The position numbers and the translations under genes were made by a program. From positions 806,001-870,000 of the forward strand of contig CAWFLE010000007.1 in NCBI GenBank assembly GCA_963816545.1: a DNA stretch of 64,000 nucleotides, given 5' to 3'. The DNA comes from Albimonas sp963816545 (GTDB lineage Bacteria > Pseudomonadota > Alphaproteobacteria > Rhodobacterales > Rhodobacteraceae). Each line of letters starts with the position of its first letter. Position 1 is the stretch's first letter. Shown here piece by piece: positions 48,034-55,688 of the stretch. Below the pieces are notes generated by a model that saw only the letters and a program-made list of their open reading frames with translations, ran no database searches and was not told where the DNA came from.

Positions 48034-49431
48034 TCAGGGCAAGAGCGTGAAGGCGTGGCTGAGAGTCAAGGAGACCCGGTGAGAGACATCCTCCGCGTCG
48101 TCCCCGGTGGGGGCGCGGAAGTCGTACGAGAGCGAGGCGTTCACGTCGGAGGTCAAGCTGTAGGTGTAGCCGGCCGAGGCGCCGTAGATCGTCTCCGCCT
48201 GGTCTCCGTCATCGGTGAAGGTCGCGCTCACGCCCACATTCGCCCTCGAATAGCTGTCGATCCGCTGGGTGAAGGCGCCGCGCGCCGCGTATCCGTAGGA
48301 TCCTTCGTTTCCGCGGCTCGTGCCGTCCGACAAGGGCGAGTTGAGGCGTGCGGAGAGCGATCCTCGGAAGTCCGAGGTCGCAGTGATCCGCCGGTTGTAG
48401 GACGCGCCCAAGCTCGTCTGGTTGACCGGCACGCCTTCGTCGTTCGGGACGACGGACTGCGACAGCGAGATCGAGGTGCGCGAGAGGTCGCCGACATAGG
48501 TGAAACCGGCGGAGCCGCGAAGGCCGAGCGAGAAACCTTGTTCGGTGCTCCGGTTGGGCAGCGTGCCCGAGATGTAGGATACGCTCGGCCCCAGCGAGGC
48601 GCTGTAGACGATGTCCGGCGTCTCGGCGTATCGGAAGGTCGGCGTGAGGGCGGCGGTGTAGGTCATCTGCTCCGCCGAATCGCCGCTGGCGATGATGCTG
48701 GTGAAGCTGCTGACGCCGGCGGACGCCCTGGTGGTCAACTTCCTGTCCCAACCGGCGTTCCCGGAGAGCTGGGTGCTCGTCCGCAGGTTGGCCGTGGTCT
48801 TCGTGAAGCTCTGATGCGAGACGTTCGCCCCGAGCGAGAGCGACTGCGCGCTGTTGATCTGCTCGTTGTACGAGACGCCGCCTCCCAGGCTGATGCGCAG
48901 CGACTCCTCCTGGCGGTTCTCGATCTCCAGGCTCGGTCCGACGTCGTCATCGGGGTCGATCGGGTCGCCGATGTCGCCGGGGATCAGAATCAGGCCGAGA
49001 TCGGAATACTCGACCGGACGGACGGAACCGGAGAAGCTGAAGCCCAGCGTCCGGGTGCTGCGCTGCACCTGATAGGCGCCGTTCAGCGAGGGAAACAGCC
49101 CGTCCAGGTTCGAGCCCTGATCCCCCGTGAAGGCGGAATAGCTCAGCCCCGTCCCGAGCGTCAGCCGGGCGCTGGGCGTGAGGTTGGCGTAGTTCAGGCT
49201 GAGGCGCGAGATCGAGCCGAGAGAGATCCCTCCATCGTCGCTCCCTCCCGCGCGCCGCTGCACCCGGAGGTTGGTGTCGGCGAGGAACGTCTGGGACAGG
49301 CTGCCGGTGATCCGCTGGTCGCCCGCATCGGACGGCGCAGCCGCTCCGAGGACCGAGGCGGCGGCGGCCACCGAGATGGCCGCGGCGCGCCCGCGCCGGC
49401 GAGCTGGAAACAGGACGAAGAGCGGCCTCAT
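48034..49431 (-). CDS. Outer-membrane beta-barrel protein of the EPS locus
   Basis: 465 residues. Signal peptide (RGRAAAISVAAAASVLGAAAPSDAG region), then alternating strands rich in Ser, Thr, Tyr and Gly (SLSQTFLADTNLRVQ; TYTAALTPTFRYAETP; GASYNRRITATSDFRGSLSARL), ending in an aromatic-free but barrel-like LTLSHAFTLLP. It resembles the outer-membrane proteins associated with PEP-CTERM/EpsL EPS loci. Probably a porin for polymer passage or an anchoring barrel. Length suggests 16 to 18 strands. Confidence 0.75.
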   Translation of the reverse strand: MRPLFVLFPARRRGRAAAISVAAAASVLGAAAPSDAGDQRITGSLSQTFLADTNLRVQRRAGGSDDGGISLGSISRLSLNYANLTPSARLTLGTGLSYSAFTGDQGSNLDGLFPSLNGAYQVQRSTRTLGFSFSGSVRPVEYSDLGLILIPGDIGDPIDPDDDVGPSLEIENRQEESLRISLGGGVSYNEQINSAQSLSLGANVSHQSFTKTTANLRTSTQLSGNAGWDRKLTTRASAGVSSFTSIIASGDSAEQMTYTAALTPTFRYAETPDIVYSASLGPSVSYISGTLPNRSTEQGFSLGLRGSAGFTYVGDLSRTSISLSQSVVPNDEGVPVNQTSLGASYNRRITATSDFRGSLSARLNSPLSDGTSRGNEGSYGYAARGAFTQRIDSYSRANVGVSATFTDDGDQAETIYGASAGYTYSLTSDVNASLSYDFRAPTGDDAEDVSHRVSLTLSHAFTLLP

Positions 49432-49474
49432 CGAATCCTCCGCGGCGCCGGCCGGAACTTCCGGCGTCGTGCCG

Positions 49475-50200
49475 TCAGTCCCAGAGCCCGCGCTCGGGCA
49501 CGAAGATGATGTCGCCGTCCTGAATGACCTCGTTGCCCACGAGCGGAAGGCCTTCCTCGAACTTCTCGTAGTCGAAGATCATGACGGTCTGGTTCCCCTC
49601 CTCGTCGGTGCGACGAAGCTGGATCCGGTCCTTCGCGGCGAAAGGGGTCGGGCCGCCGGCGATCGCAAGCGCTTCTATCAGAGTGATCTCCTCGATCGTC
49701 TGCAGGGCGCCGACCTGGCCGACGCTGCCGAGCATGTAGAAGACCGTGGGCTCCACCGCCTCCTCCGCCGACCCACCGCCCCGCGCCTGAGGCGCGAGCC
49801 CCTGGACGGACACCGTGACGGTCGGCGTGATCTGGAAGCCGCGGGAGAATCGTTCGGCCAGAAGAGGCTCCAACTCCTCAGGCGCGCGACCCTCCACGTA
49901 GACCGACCCCGCGATGGGCAGAGAGATGCGGCCGTCCGGCCTCACCAGCACGGTCCGGTTGAGGTTGGGATCCTCAAGCACGGAAACCGAAAGAACGTCG
50001 CCCGGGCGAATGGCGTAAAGATCCGGCGCACCGCGGGGCGCCGCCGTCTCCACCTCGGGCTCTTCCGGCTCGGCGCGGTCCGGCCGAACGCCCGTACCGG
50101 GGTCCACCGGAGCCTCGCTCAAGGGAACGACTGCGTTCGCCTGGGCGGCCGCATCCTGGGCGAAGGCCATAGCGGCCAGCAGAAAAGCGAACCTGAACAA
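49475..50200 (-). CDS. Polysaccharide export protein, Wza-like (second, short copy)
   Basis: 241 residues. Signal peptide FAFLLAAMAFAQDAAAQA without a lipobox Cys, an acidic Pro-rich spacer, export domain YAIRPGDVLSVSVLEDPNLNRTVLVRPDGRISLPIAG, and one SLBB-like unit FYMLGSVGQVGALQT with ALAIAGGPTPFA. Much shorter than the first Wza-like copy and with no coiled coil. It is divergent from the second ExoY-like gene, mirroring the arrangement at 29.7-32.2 kb. Confidence 0.9.
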   Translation of the reverse strand: MFRFAFLLAAMAFAQDAAAQANAVVPLSEAPVDPGTGVRPDRAEPEEPEVETAAPRGAPDLYAIRPGDVLSVSVLEDPNLNRTVLVRPDGRISLPIAGSVYVEGRAPEELEPLLAERFSRGFQITPTVTVSVQGLAPQARGGGSAEEAVEPTVFYMLGSVGQVGALQTIEEITLIEALAIAGGPTPFAAKDRIQLRRTDEEGNQTVMIFDYEKFEEGLPLVGNEVIQDGDIIFVPERGLWD

Positions 50201-50584
50201 GACGTCGCTCCCTTTTGTTACCGTCGTGCTTTAGTTGTCTTATGCCGGGCCGCCCGGCCGTGGTCCACCGGGAATGCGGCGCATCGGCCATTTCGCCGCG
50301 GCTTGCCGAAGCGCCGTGTCTCCGGCGCCGCACATTGCGCAAAGGGACCACCTCCCGCAACCCCGCGGAGGGAATGCGAGGGACCGGGGCCGGAGGGCGA
50401 GGAACCAAGGCTAATGAAAACTGAACCCGATTGAGTTGAATCGGTTTGTATGGAACATTCCCGCCGGTGTGGATCGGCGCGTTGTCTGGGGTTTCGACGG
50501 ATCCGACGGCGAAGCGGGTCTCGGTGGGGAAGCCGGGATCGTTGCTTTTTATGACACGCCGTCGGCCTTGGGGGAGCGGTATCT
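50201..50584. promoter_or_regulatory. Divergent promoter region with CCGATT-N6-AATCGG inverted repeat
   Basis: 384 bases between the second Wza-like and ExoY-like genes. CCGATT (50427-50432) and AATCGG (50439-50444) form a perfect inverted repeat around GAGTTG, a typical size for a dimeric regulator site. The internal word ATTGAGTT also appears before the first ExoY-like gene. No gene is supported here. Confidence 0.5.
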
Positions 50585-51286
50585 GTGTTGCATCAAGCAT
50601 CGCTGCATCATGCGGCAAAAGCGGCGCCAGGGCGTGCCGCGGATTTTTCGGTGGATGAGGTCGCCGCGCGGGATGGCGCGGGACTTTACGGTCGGATCGG
50701 GAAACGGACCCTCGATGTCCTCCTGCTGGCGCTGTTCGCGCCGGCCGCGCTGCCGCTCGTGGCGATCTTCGCCGTGTTCGCGAGCATGGACGGCGCCGGC
50801 CCCTTCTACGGCCACGATCGCGTGGGACGTGGCGGCCGCTTGTTCACCTGCTGGAAGATCAGGACGATGGTCCCCGACGCGGACGCCCGGCTGGAGGCGC
50901 ATCTCGCGTCGGACCCCGCCGCCCGCGCCGAGTGGGATGCCGCGCAGAAGCTGCGCCGCGACCCGCGCATCACGCGGTTCGGCGCGTTCCTGCGCAGCAC
51001 CTCGCTCGACGAACTTCCTCAGCTCTGGAACATCCTTCGCGGCGACATGGCCTTCGTGGGGCCGAGACCGTTCACGCCGGACCAGACCCATCTCTACCGC
51101 GGACGGAGCTACTATTCTCTTCGTCCGGGTCTCACCGGGCTATGGCAGGTCGGGGACCGCAACGACGCGACCTTCGCCGCGCGGGCGGTGGACGACGCGC
51201 GCTATGCGCGCGGGCTGTCGCTCGGGCTGGACTTGATGATCCTCCTCAAAACCGCGCGGGTCGTTCTGCAACGCACCGGTCACTGA
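50585..51286 (+). CDS. Undecaprenyl-phosphate sugar transferase, ExoY type (second copy)
   Basis: 233 residues from GTG 50585, preceded by GGGGGAGCGG. Membrane helix LDVLLLALFAPAALPLVAIFAVF, then GHDRVGRGGRLFTCWKIRTM, DPRITRFGAFLRSTSLDELPQLWNILRGDMAFVGPRP and PGLTGLWQVGDRND. Close paralogue of the copy at 31509-32195. A strong intrinsic terminator follows. Confidence 0.92.
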   Translation: MLHQASLHHAAKAAPGRAADFSVDEVAARDGAGLYGRIGKRTLDVLLLALFAPAALPLVAIFAVFASMDGAGPFYGHDRVGRGGRLFTCWKIRTMVPDADARLEAHLASDPAARAEWDAAQKLRRDPRITRFGAFLRSTSLDELPQLWNILRGDMAFVGPRPFTPDQTHLYRGRSYYSLRPGLTGLWQVGDRNDATFAARAVDDARYARGLSLGLDLMILLKTARVVLQRTGH

Positions 51287-51307
51287 CCAAATTCGACATT
51301 CTTGCTG

Positions 51308-51341
51308 AACGCCGCGCCCCTCGGGCGCGGCGTTGTCTTTT
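51308..51341 (+). terminator. Strong intrinsic terminator after exoY-like 2
   Basis: Perfect 12-bp stem AACGCCGCGCCC/GGGCGCGGCGTT (51308-51319, 51323-51334), 3-base loop, then GTCTTTT. It ends the EPS locus on the plus strand. Confidence 0.9.
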
Positions 51342-51438
51342 CAGCGATGCGAACGCACGGTGACCGGCCGCTGCGTCAGCTGTCGCAGCCTCTTGCACCC
51401 TCCCGCGAATCTCTTTAGATCACCGCTCACCCAAGGAT

Positions 51439-51513
51439 GCGGGCGTAGCTCAGGGGTAGAGCACAACCTTGCCAAGGTTGGGGTCGTGAGTTCGAATCTC
51501 ATCGCCCGCTCCA
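51439..51513 (+). tRNA. tRNA-Gly (anticodon GCC), CCA encoded
   Basis: 75 bases. Acceptor stem GCGGGCG pairs with CGCCCGC, followed by discriminator T and encoded CCA. D-loop AGCTCAGGGGTAGAGC, anticodon loop TTGCCAA with anticodon GCC, T-arm GTGAGTTCGAATCTCAT. Its 3' end is 13 bases from the integrase stop, so it is the probable attachment site of the adjacent prophage remnant. Confidence 0.95.
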
Positions 51514-51526
51514 CGGGTTAGCCGAC

Positions 51527-52640
51527 CTAGGCCGGCATCTCCGCACAGCTCCATGCTTTGCGCTCAATCGCTGCGGCGTCTTGCGCCTGGTGGTGGGGGC
51601 TGTGGTGCAAGTGATCGCGGTTTGTCGCGGGGCCGGCGTCGAAGTATTCGGCCGCGTCCTCGATCCCGAGCCCCCTATCATCCCCGAGGTGATCGCCATC
51701 TGCTTGAGCGCATGGCGGGTGATGTCGTCGGAGAGCCCTGCCCTCTCGCAGGCGCGCCGTATGGCCGCCTTCATGGACAGGACCGGCCGCCCTCGGAACG
51801 CGACCACGTGCATTTCTCCGGGCCGCGCGCTGGCCTTCCAGCGCCGCAGGTGGGCGGCGAGCTGGCGAGGGATGCGAACCTGCCCGCGGCGCTTCTTGGT
51901 CTCGCGCTTGGCCTCGTCACGAACCCGGATCACGCCCGCCTCAAGATCCACGCGCGCCTATGTCAGCTCCAGCACGGCGCTCATCCGGCAGCCGGTGCAG
52001 AGGGAGACGAGAATGAAGCGGCGGGCGCGGAGAACGGCCGCCCGCATGAGCTTCGCCGCCTCCGCCTTGGTGAGCCAGCGGTCGCGGAGAAGCCTCGGCT
52101 CGCTCAGCGTGACGGTGAGCGGATAGACGAGCATCCCTTCGCCGTGGGCGTGGTTCAGGGCCGATTGCAGGACGCAGCTCGCGCCGCACGGTCGCCGTGC
52201 CGGCGGTGAAGCTCTGGCCCTTGTCGTTCTTCCGGGGCTTCCCCCGCTCGTGCTCATAGGCCTTGCAGGTGGAGCCCTTTACGAAGTCGCAGGTGAGGTC
52301 GCCCCAGAAGCCGGCGAGCATGGCGATGTTGTTCGCGAGGGTCGCCTTGCCGCCGATGCTCGGCCCGCGGTCGGCGCCATAGCGCGCAAGCGCCTCGCCG
52401 ACCGTCAACTCCTCCGGTCGAGCGGACCACCGCGGCGGGCGGTCGCTCGGGTCTGGAGGTAGGTTCGGAGAGCTGCTTCAGCGCCCTCACGGGTCGCCAG
52501 CGCCGCAGAGCGTCCGCCGGGCAGCGCTGCCGTCCCGGATGATCCATTCGCCGGTGTCGGGTCGCCGGCATAGCGGGCGGGGAGTCGCCTGCGGGGCAAT
52601 GGGTGAGGCTTCGAAAGTCTTCCGGCAGCAGGTAGAGGCG
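51527..52640 (-). pseudogene. Tyrosine recombinase (phage integrase), decayed
   Basis: Order of the fragments: WIIRDG N-terminal start (about 52560), TVGEALARYGADRGPS, the SAM-like core domain (FWGDLTCDFVKGSTCKAYEHERG, ELCVLQSALNHAHGEGML), catalytic Arg in SLCTGCRMSAVLELT, VDLEAGVIRVRDEAKRETKKRRG, then RHALKQMAIT where HxLR would be expected. In the corrected last frame, the sequence before the conserved HHSPHHQ has CAC (His) where the nucleophile Tyr should stand. TAG is at 51527-51529, 13 bases from the tRNA. Several frameshifts. Probably inactive. Confidence 0.75.
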
Positions 52641-52664
52641 CCGGCCGATCGCCCCCGCGCACCA
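52641..52664 (-). pseudogene. Putative excisionase, C-terminal fragment
   Basis: Left of the IS256 element the minus strand reads RRLYLLPEDFRSLTH (about 52664-52615), a sequence that would continue an excisionase-like protein cut by the element. The gene is short and the join is an inference. The fragment runs into the integrase start. Confidence 0.4.
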
Positions 52665-53654
52665 GGTCACGTCCGTCAATGAGGTGGAAATTCGTGGTGT
52701 AGCCGAGGGCGCCATCATGATCATGCGGCCGCTGAGTTGGAGCTGCATGTCGAGCGGGTCGGGCGCGGGCGCATCGAGCTCCGCCATGGCCTCGACCTGC
52801 ATGTAGCGGTGCTGGAGCTGCCACTCGTCGTTCGCCTCGAGCAGGACGGCGCCGATGAGGCGGATGATGCTTTCTTCGTTGGGGAAGATGCCCACGACGT
52901 CGGCGCGGCGCTTCTTGAGGAAGCCCGCCCAGAAGGTCTCCGCTTCCGAGGAGCCGATGTGCAGGCCGATGATCTCTCGCCGTCCATCGGTGTTGGCGGC
53001 CACGGCGATCATGGCCGCGACCGAGACGATGCGCCCGCCCTCGCGCACCTTCAGGTAGGTCGCGTCCAGCCGGACATAGGGCCAGTCCCCCTCCAGCGGG
53101 CGCTTCAGAAAGGCTCCGACGCGCTCGTCGATCTCCTTGCAGAGCTTGGACACCTGGCTCTTCGAGATGCCCGACAGCCCCATCGCCTGGACGAGGTCGT
53201 CGACCTTGCGCGTGGAGACCCCTGCGATCCACGCTTCCTGGATCACCGAGATCAGCGCCTTCTCCGTCGTCTTCCGGGCCTCGAGGAAGGGCGGAAAGCA
53301 GCTCCCGGTCCGCAGCTTCGGGATGCGCAGGTTCAACTGCCCCAGCCGGGTGTCGAGCGTCCGGTCCCGGTAGCCGTTGCGCCAGGTCGATCGTTCGCCG
53401 CTGCGCTCATAGCGCCCGGCCCCGATCGGCCCCTCCACGTCGGCCTCCATGAGGATCTGGAGCACCGTCTCCGCGAGCCTGCGAAGGAAATTGCCGTCAT
53501 CGGCCTTCTGCAGCGCCTCCATCAGCGCCATCCTGTCGTCGGTCATCGGGTCCTCGTGGCCAAGGGGGAAGTCGGACAACTCCACCGTGGCCGCATCTCC
53601 CGATGGCCACCTCCGGCTACACTGGAATCTCCACCACCTCCGTGGACGCTACCC
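52665..53654 (-). mobile_element. IS256-family element, internally deleted
   Basis: About 990 bases, against about 1.3 kb for intact relatives. Imperfect terminal inverted repeats of about 40 bases: the left end (52665-52704) and the complement of the right end (53615-53654) share ACGTCC/GCGTCC, GGTGGA and GTGTAGCC blocks. The only gene is a transposase lacking about 120 internal residues. It splits an excisionase-like gene. No clean 8-9 bp target duplication is visible. Confidence 0.8.
52690..53546 (-). pseudogene. IS256 transposase with internal in-frame deletion
   Basis: Good family match at the N part: DDRMALMEALQKADDGNFLR, ADVEGPIGAGRYERSGER, YRDRTLDTRLGQLNLRIPKL, AGVSTRKVDDLVQAMGLSG, and the first catalytic Asp in VRLDATYLKVREGG. 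GLHIGSSEAETFWAGFLKK is followed directly by RRADVVGIFPNEESIIRLIGAVLL. Intact members have about 120 residues between, holding the second Asp (SDAHEG) and the catalytic Glu (NGEVKRRAD). So two of three DDE residues are gone without a frame change. ATG 53546 is the usual family start. Confidence 0.85.
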
Positions 53655-53761
53655 GGCGGGAGCCTATGTTCGCCGATCAGGCCCCCGAGGGTGCGGACGG
53701 TGATAGAGGTCGGGAGGCGGGCGGCGGCGTCTTCCAGCGCCATCAGTTCAGGAATCCGCAT
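53655..53761 (-). pseudogene. Excisionase/helix-turn-helix gene, N-terminal fragment
   Basis: Starts at ATG 53761 and reads MRIPELMALEDAAARLP then TSITVRTLGGLIGEHRLPP, the pattern of small phage excisionase or MerR-like DNA-binding proteins (ELMxLxDAAxxLP...TLxxLI). The reading frame ends at the right end of IS256. Its neighbours are the portal gene, upstream, and the integrase, downstream, as for an xis-int module. Confidence 0.6.
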
Positions 53762-54971
53762 CGCCCGCCCACTTCGCTGCGTCCGCCATGTTGAGCGGCT
53801 GGAGGTACTTCTCGCCGCCCTCGATGGGGCTCATGTTCTCCATCGTGCGAATGTCGTTCACCGACAGCCAGCCGCCTTCCCGGCCGATCCGGTAGACTTC
53901 GAAGCGCGCCTCCAGGTCGCCACGCAGGAGCCCGGAGAGGTCATGCTCGATGAACATGGTCCGGCGCTGCTCCTCGGTCAGAAGGGCGGCGTTCATCGCG
54001 GCCTCGATCCGCTTCGCCCAGGGTGCGAGGCATCGCGCGACGAAGGCCCGGTTCTCCTGCGTGACGTTCGAATACGTCGCGTTGTCGGTGATCCCGACCA
54101 CGGTCGGCGGAACGCTGAAAAGCCTCGCCACGTCGAGGTTGGACAGCTTCCGGCTCTCGAGAAATTCGGCGTCGGAACTCGACATGGCCAGCTTGTGGAA
54201 GACCGCGCCGCCATCCAGCACCATGAGACGGCCGGCTTTCGCGCCGCCAGCATAGCGATCCTGCGTCATGGAGCGAAGGTGCATCACCTGCTCATTCGTC
54301 AGCGACTCGGGAAAGCTGAGGATGCCGCCCGGCTGAAAGCCGTTGCCCGCCATCGCCTCGGCCTGGTCGGACTGCTCCACCGCCAGCGACATGGTCCGCG
54401 CCGCGCGCTGGATGGAGGAGACGCCCAGGACGCCGTCCTCCGACCAATGGCGAACGTGCAGAACCTCGCTCCCCAGCAGGACGCGGGTGACGCCGTCGAG
54501 GTCGGTGCACCGGTAGCGCAGACGGCCGCCCGGCAGGCGCTCGACGGTCACGGCGCGCGGGTCCATCGGGTGCAGCGCGATCACCTGGCCGCGCCCGTTC
54601 GTCTCGAACCGGGAGAACGCGTTCCCGTGCACGTCGAGCTGTGCCGACAGCGCCTCTCGCCCTTCGAAGGCCGTGAGCGTTCCATTGAACCGGTCGTTCA
54701 GGCAGTTGCGCAGCGGGGTGCCGATGACCTCGCGGCGCCCGCCGTCCGGGGTTCGCTCGTAGACCTTGAGGGAGACGGCCGCGAGCGTCGTGGCCTTCAC
54801 CGCGATGCAGGCGTGCGCCGTGGCGTGCCGCGAGAAGCGATGCACGCCGAACTCGCCGCCCATGCGCGCGACCTGGTCGGCGTACGGCGAGTAGCCGCGG
54901 GCGCGCGTCTCGTCGCTCGCCTCCCGCCGCTCATAGGCCCGGCGGAGCTGGCGGGACGCCCATTCGATCAT
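53748..54971 (-). CDS. HK97-family phage portal protein
   Basis: 407 residues, apparently intact. Portal features: ACIAVKATTLAAVSLKVYER, HPLR-like GTPLRNCLNDRFNGTLTAFEG, LDVHGNAFSRFETNG, HPMDPRAVTVERL, SEVLHVRHWSEDGVLGVSSIQRA, the PGGILSFPESLTNEQ loop, LDGGAVFHKLAMSSSDAEFLE, SVPPTVVGITDNATYSNVTQENRAF and FIEHDLSGLLRGDLEARFE. Start ATG 54971 overlaps the upstream protease stop (ATGA). In phage it forms the dodecameric DNA gate of the capsid. The gene order protease-portal is reversed compared with the usual HK97 order. Confidence 0.88.
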   Translation of the reverse strand: MIEWASRQLRRAYERREASDETRARGYSPYADQVARMGGEFGVHRFSRHATAHACIAVKATTLAAVSLKVYERTPDGGRREVIGTPLRNCLNDRFNGTLTAFEGREALSAQLDVHGNAFSRFETNGRGQVIALHPMDPRAVTVERLPGGRLRYRCTDLDGVTRVLLGSEVLHVRHWSEDGVLGVSSIQRAARTMSLAVEQSDQAEAMAGNGFQPGGILSFPESLTNEQVMHLRSMTQDRYAGGAKAGRLMVLDGGAVFHKLAMSSSDAEFLESRKLSNLDVARLFSVPPTVVGITDNATYSNVTQENRAFVARCLAPWAKRIEAAMNAALLTEEQRRTMFIEHDLSGLLRGDLEARFEVYRIGREGGWLSVNDIRTMENMSPIEGGEKYLQPLNMADAAKWAGDADS

Positions 54972-55265
54972 GCGAAGACCTCCAGGTAGCGGCGAAGCCT
55001 CGCCAGCCGCGGGCGGGCCGCCTCGCGCGAGCGGGCGCTCACGCTGCCCTCGTAGGCGGCCCACGCGGCGGCGACGGAGATTGCCTTCAGGGTGACCGCG
55101 ACCAGCTCCCGCCGCTCGCCCCGCGCCAGCGCTCGCCCTTCGGGGCGACCGTGAAGCCGAAGGACATGCCGCCGAGGTCGCCTCGCTCCGCCAGCGCCAG
55201 CACGTCGCGGGCGAGGTGTCGGGAAGGCCGAGGCCGAAGGCGAGGCCGCGGGACGCGAAAGCCCT
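54968..55265 (-). pseudogene. Prohead protease, 5'-truncated and frameshifted
   Basis: Fragments of an HK97-type prohead protease: the DLGGMSFGFTVAPKGERW block (about 55130-55185) in one frame and VAVTLKAISVAAAWAAYEGSVSARSREAARPRLARLRRYLEVFA-type end in another, read here in short pieces (AVTLKAISVAAAWAAYEG; SARSREAARPRLARL). The N-terminal catalytic His region is missing. The right end stops near 55265. Overlaps portal by 4 bases. Confidence 0.7.
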
Positions 55266-55387
55266 TTGGCGAACCGGAAGCGACACGCGGGCTGAGGCGG
55301 CCAATGGGGCCGATGGCTACCCAACGGGGCGGAGCGCGAGCCGTCCCCTCACGGGACGCCGCCCATTCCCCTGCTTGCTCATCGGTG

Positions 55388-55575
55388 CGAGCATCGATCG
55401 GCCGCGTCAGGTCTGGTTCGCGGACATCGCGTATCGGTCCATGCTGCGAGGCTCCCTCCGCCTCGGTGCGATCGTCGACCGGCGCCGCCGGAAGGCGATG
55501 GCCCGGCGGCTGTCGAACCTCGCTGGAGGCCGAGCTCTCCGTCGACGCCTTGGCCGCTGGGCATGGATTGGCTGC
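55388..55575 (+). pseudogene. IS3-family OrfB (integrase core) fragment
   Basis: Plus-strand fragment reading SIDRPRQVWFADIAYRSM then RGSLRLGAIVDRRRRKAMARRLSN and, after a shift, LEAELSVDALAA. This matches the rve integrase core of IS3 transposases (RPNQVWCADITYI...GFLYLVAIMDW...RKVLAWRLSNTLEADF) with the first catalytic Asp kept. No ORFA or ends remain. It is wedged between the prophage remnant and the OmpA gene. Confidence 0.65.
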
Positions 55576-55688
55576 GGCAGGCAGGCTCCCCCCTTGCCCA
55601 GCGCTGGCCGGGCCGGCCGGCAGCGGAACTCGCCCAGCCCAGCGCGCGTTTTGTGCAGAGCACCAAAATCAGCGCCAGGAGAACCGCA

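Larger units (their letters stand above)
51514..55575. mobile_element. Degraded prophage remnant integrated at tRNA-Gly
   Basis: Starts right after tRNA-Gly with an integrase pointing at the tRNA, then an excisionase split by IS256, an HK97-type portal, a truncated prohead protease and an IS3 fragment. No second copy of the tRNA 3' end was found on the right, so the far boundary is inferred from the return to a host-like OmpA gene. Terminase, capsid and tail genes are missing. Confidence 0.75.

Noticed and set aside
54000..55600. A second copy of the tRNA-Gly 3' end (attR)
   Set aside because: I looked for TTCGAATCTCATCGCCCGC to the right of the prophage remnant and found no convincing copy.
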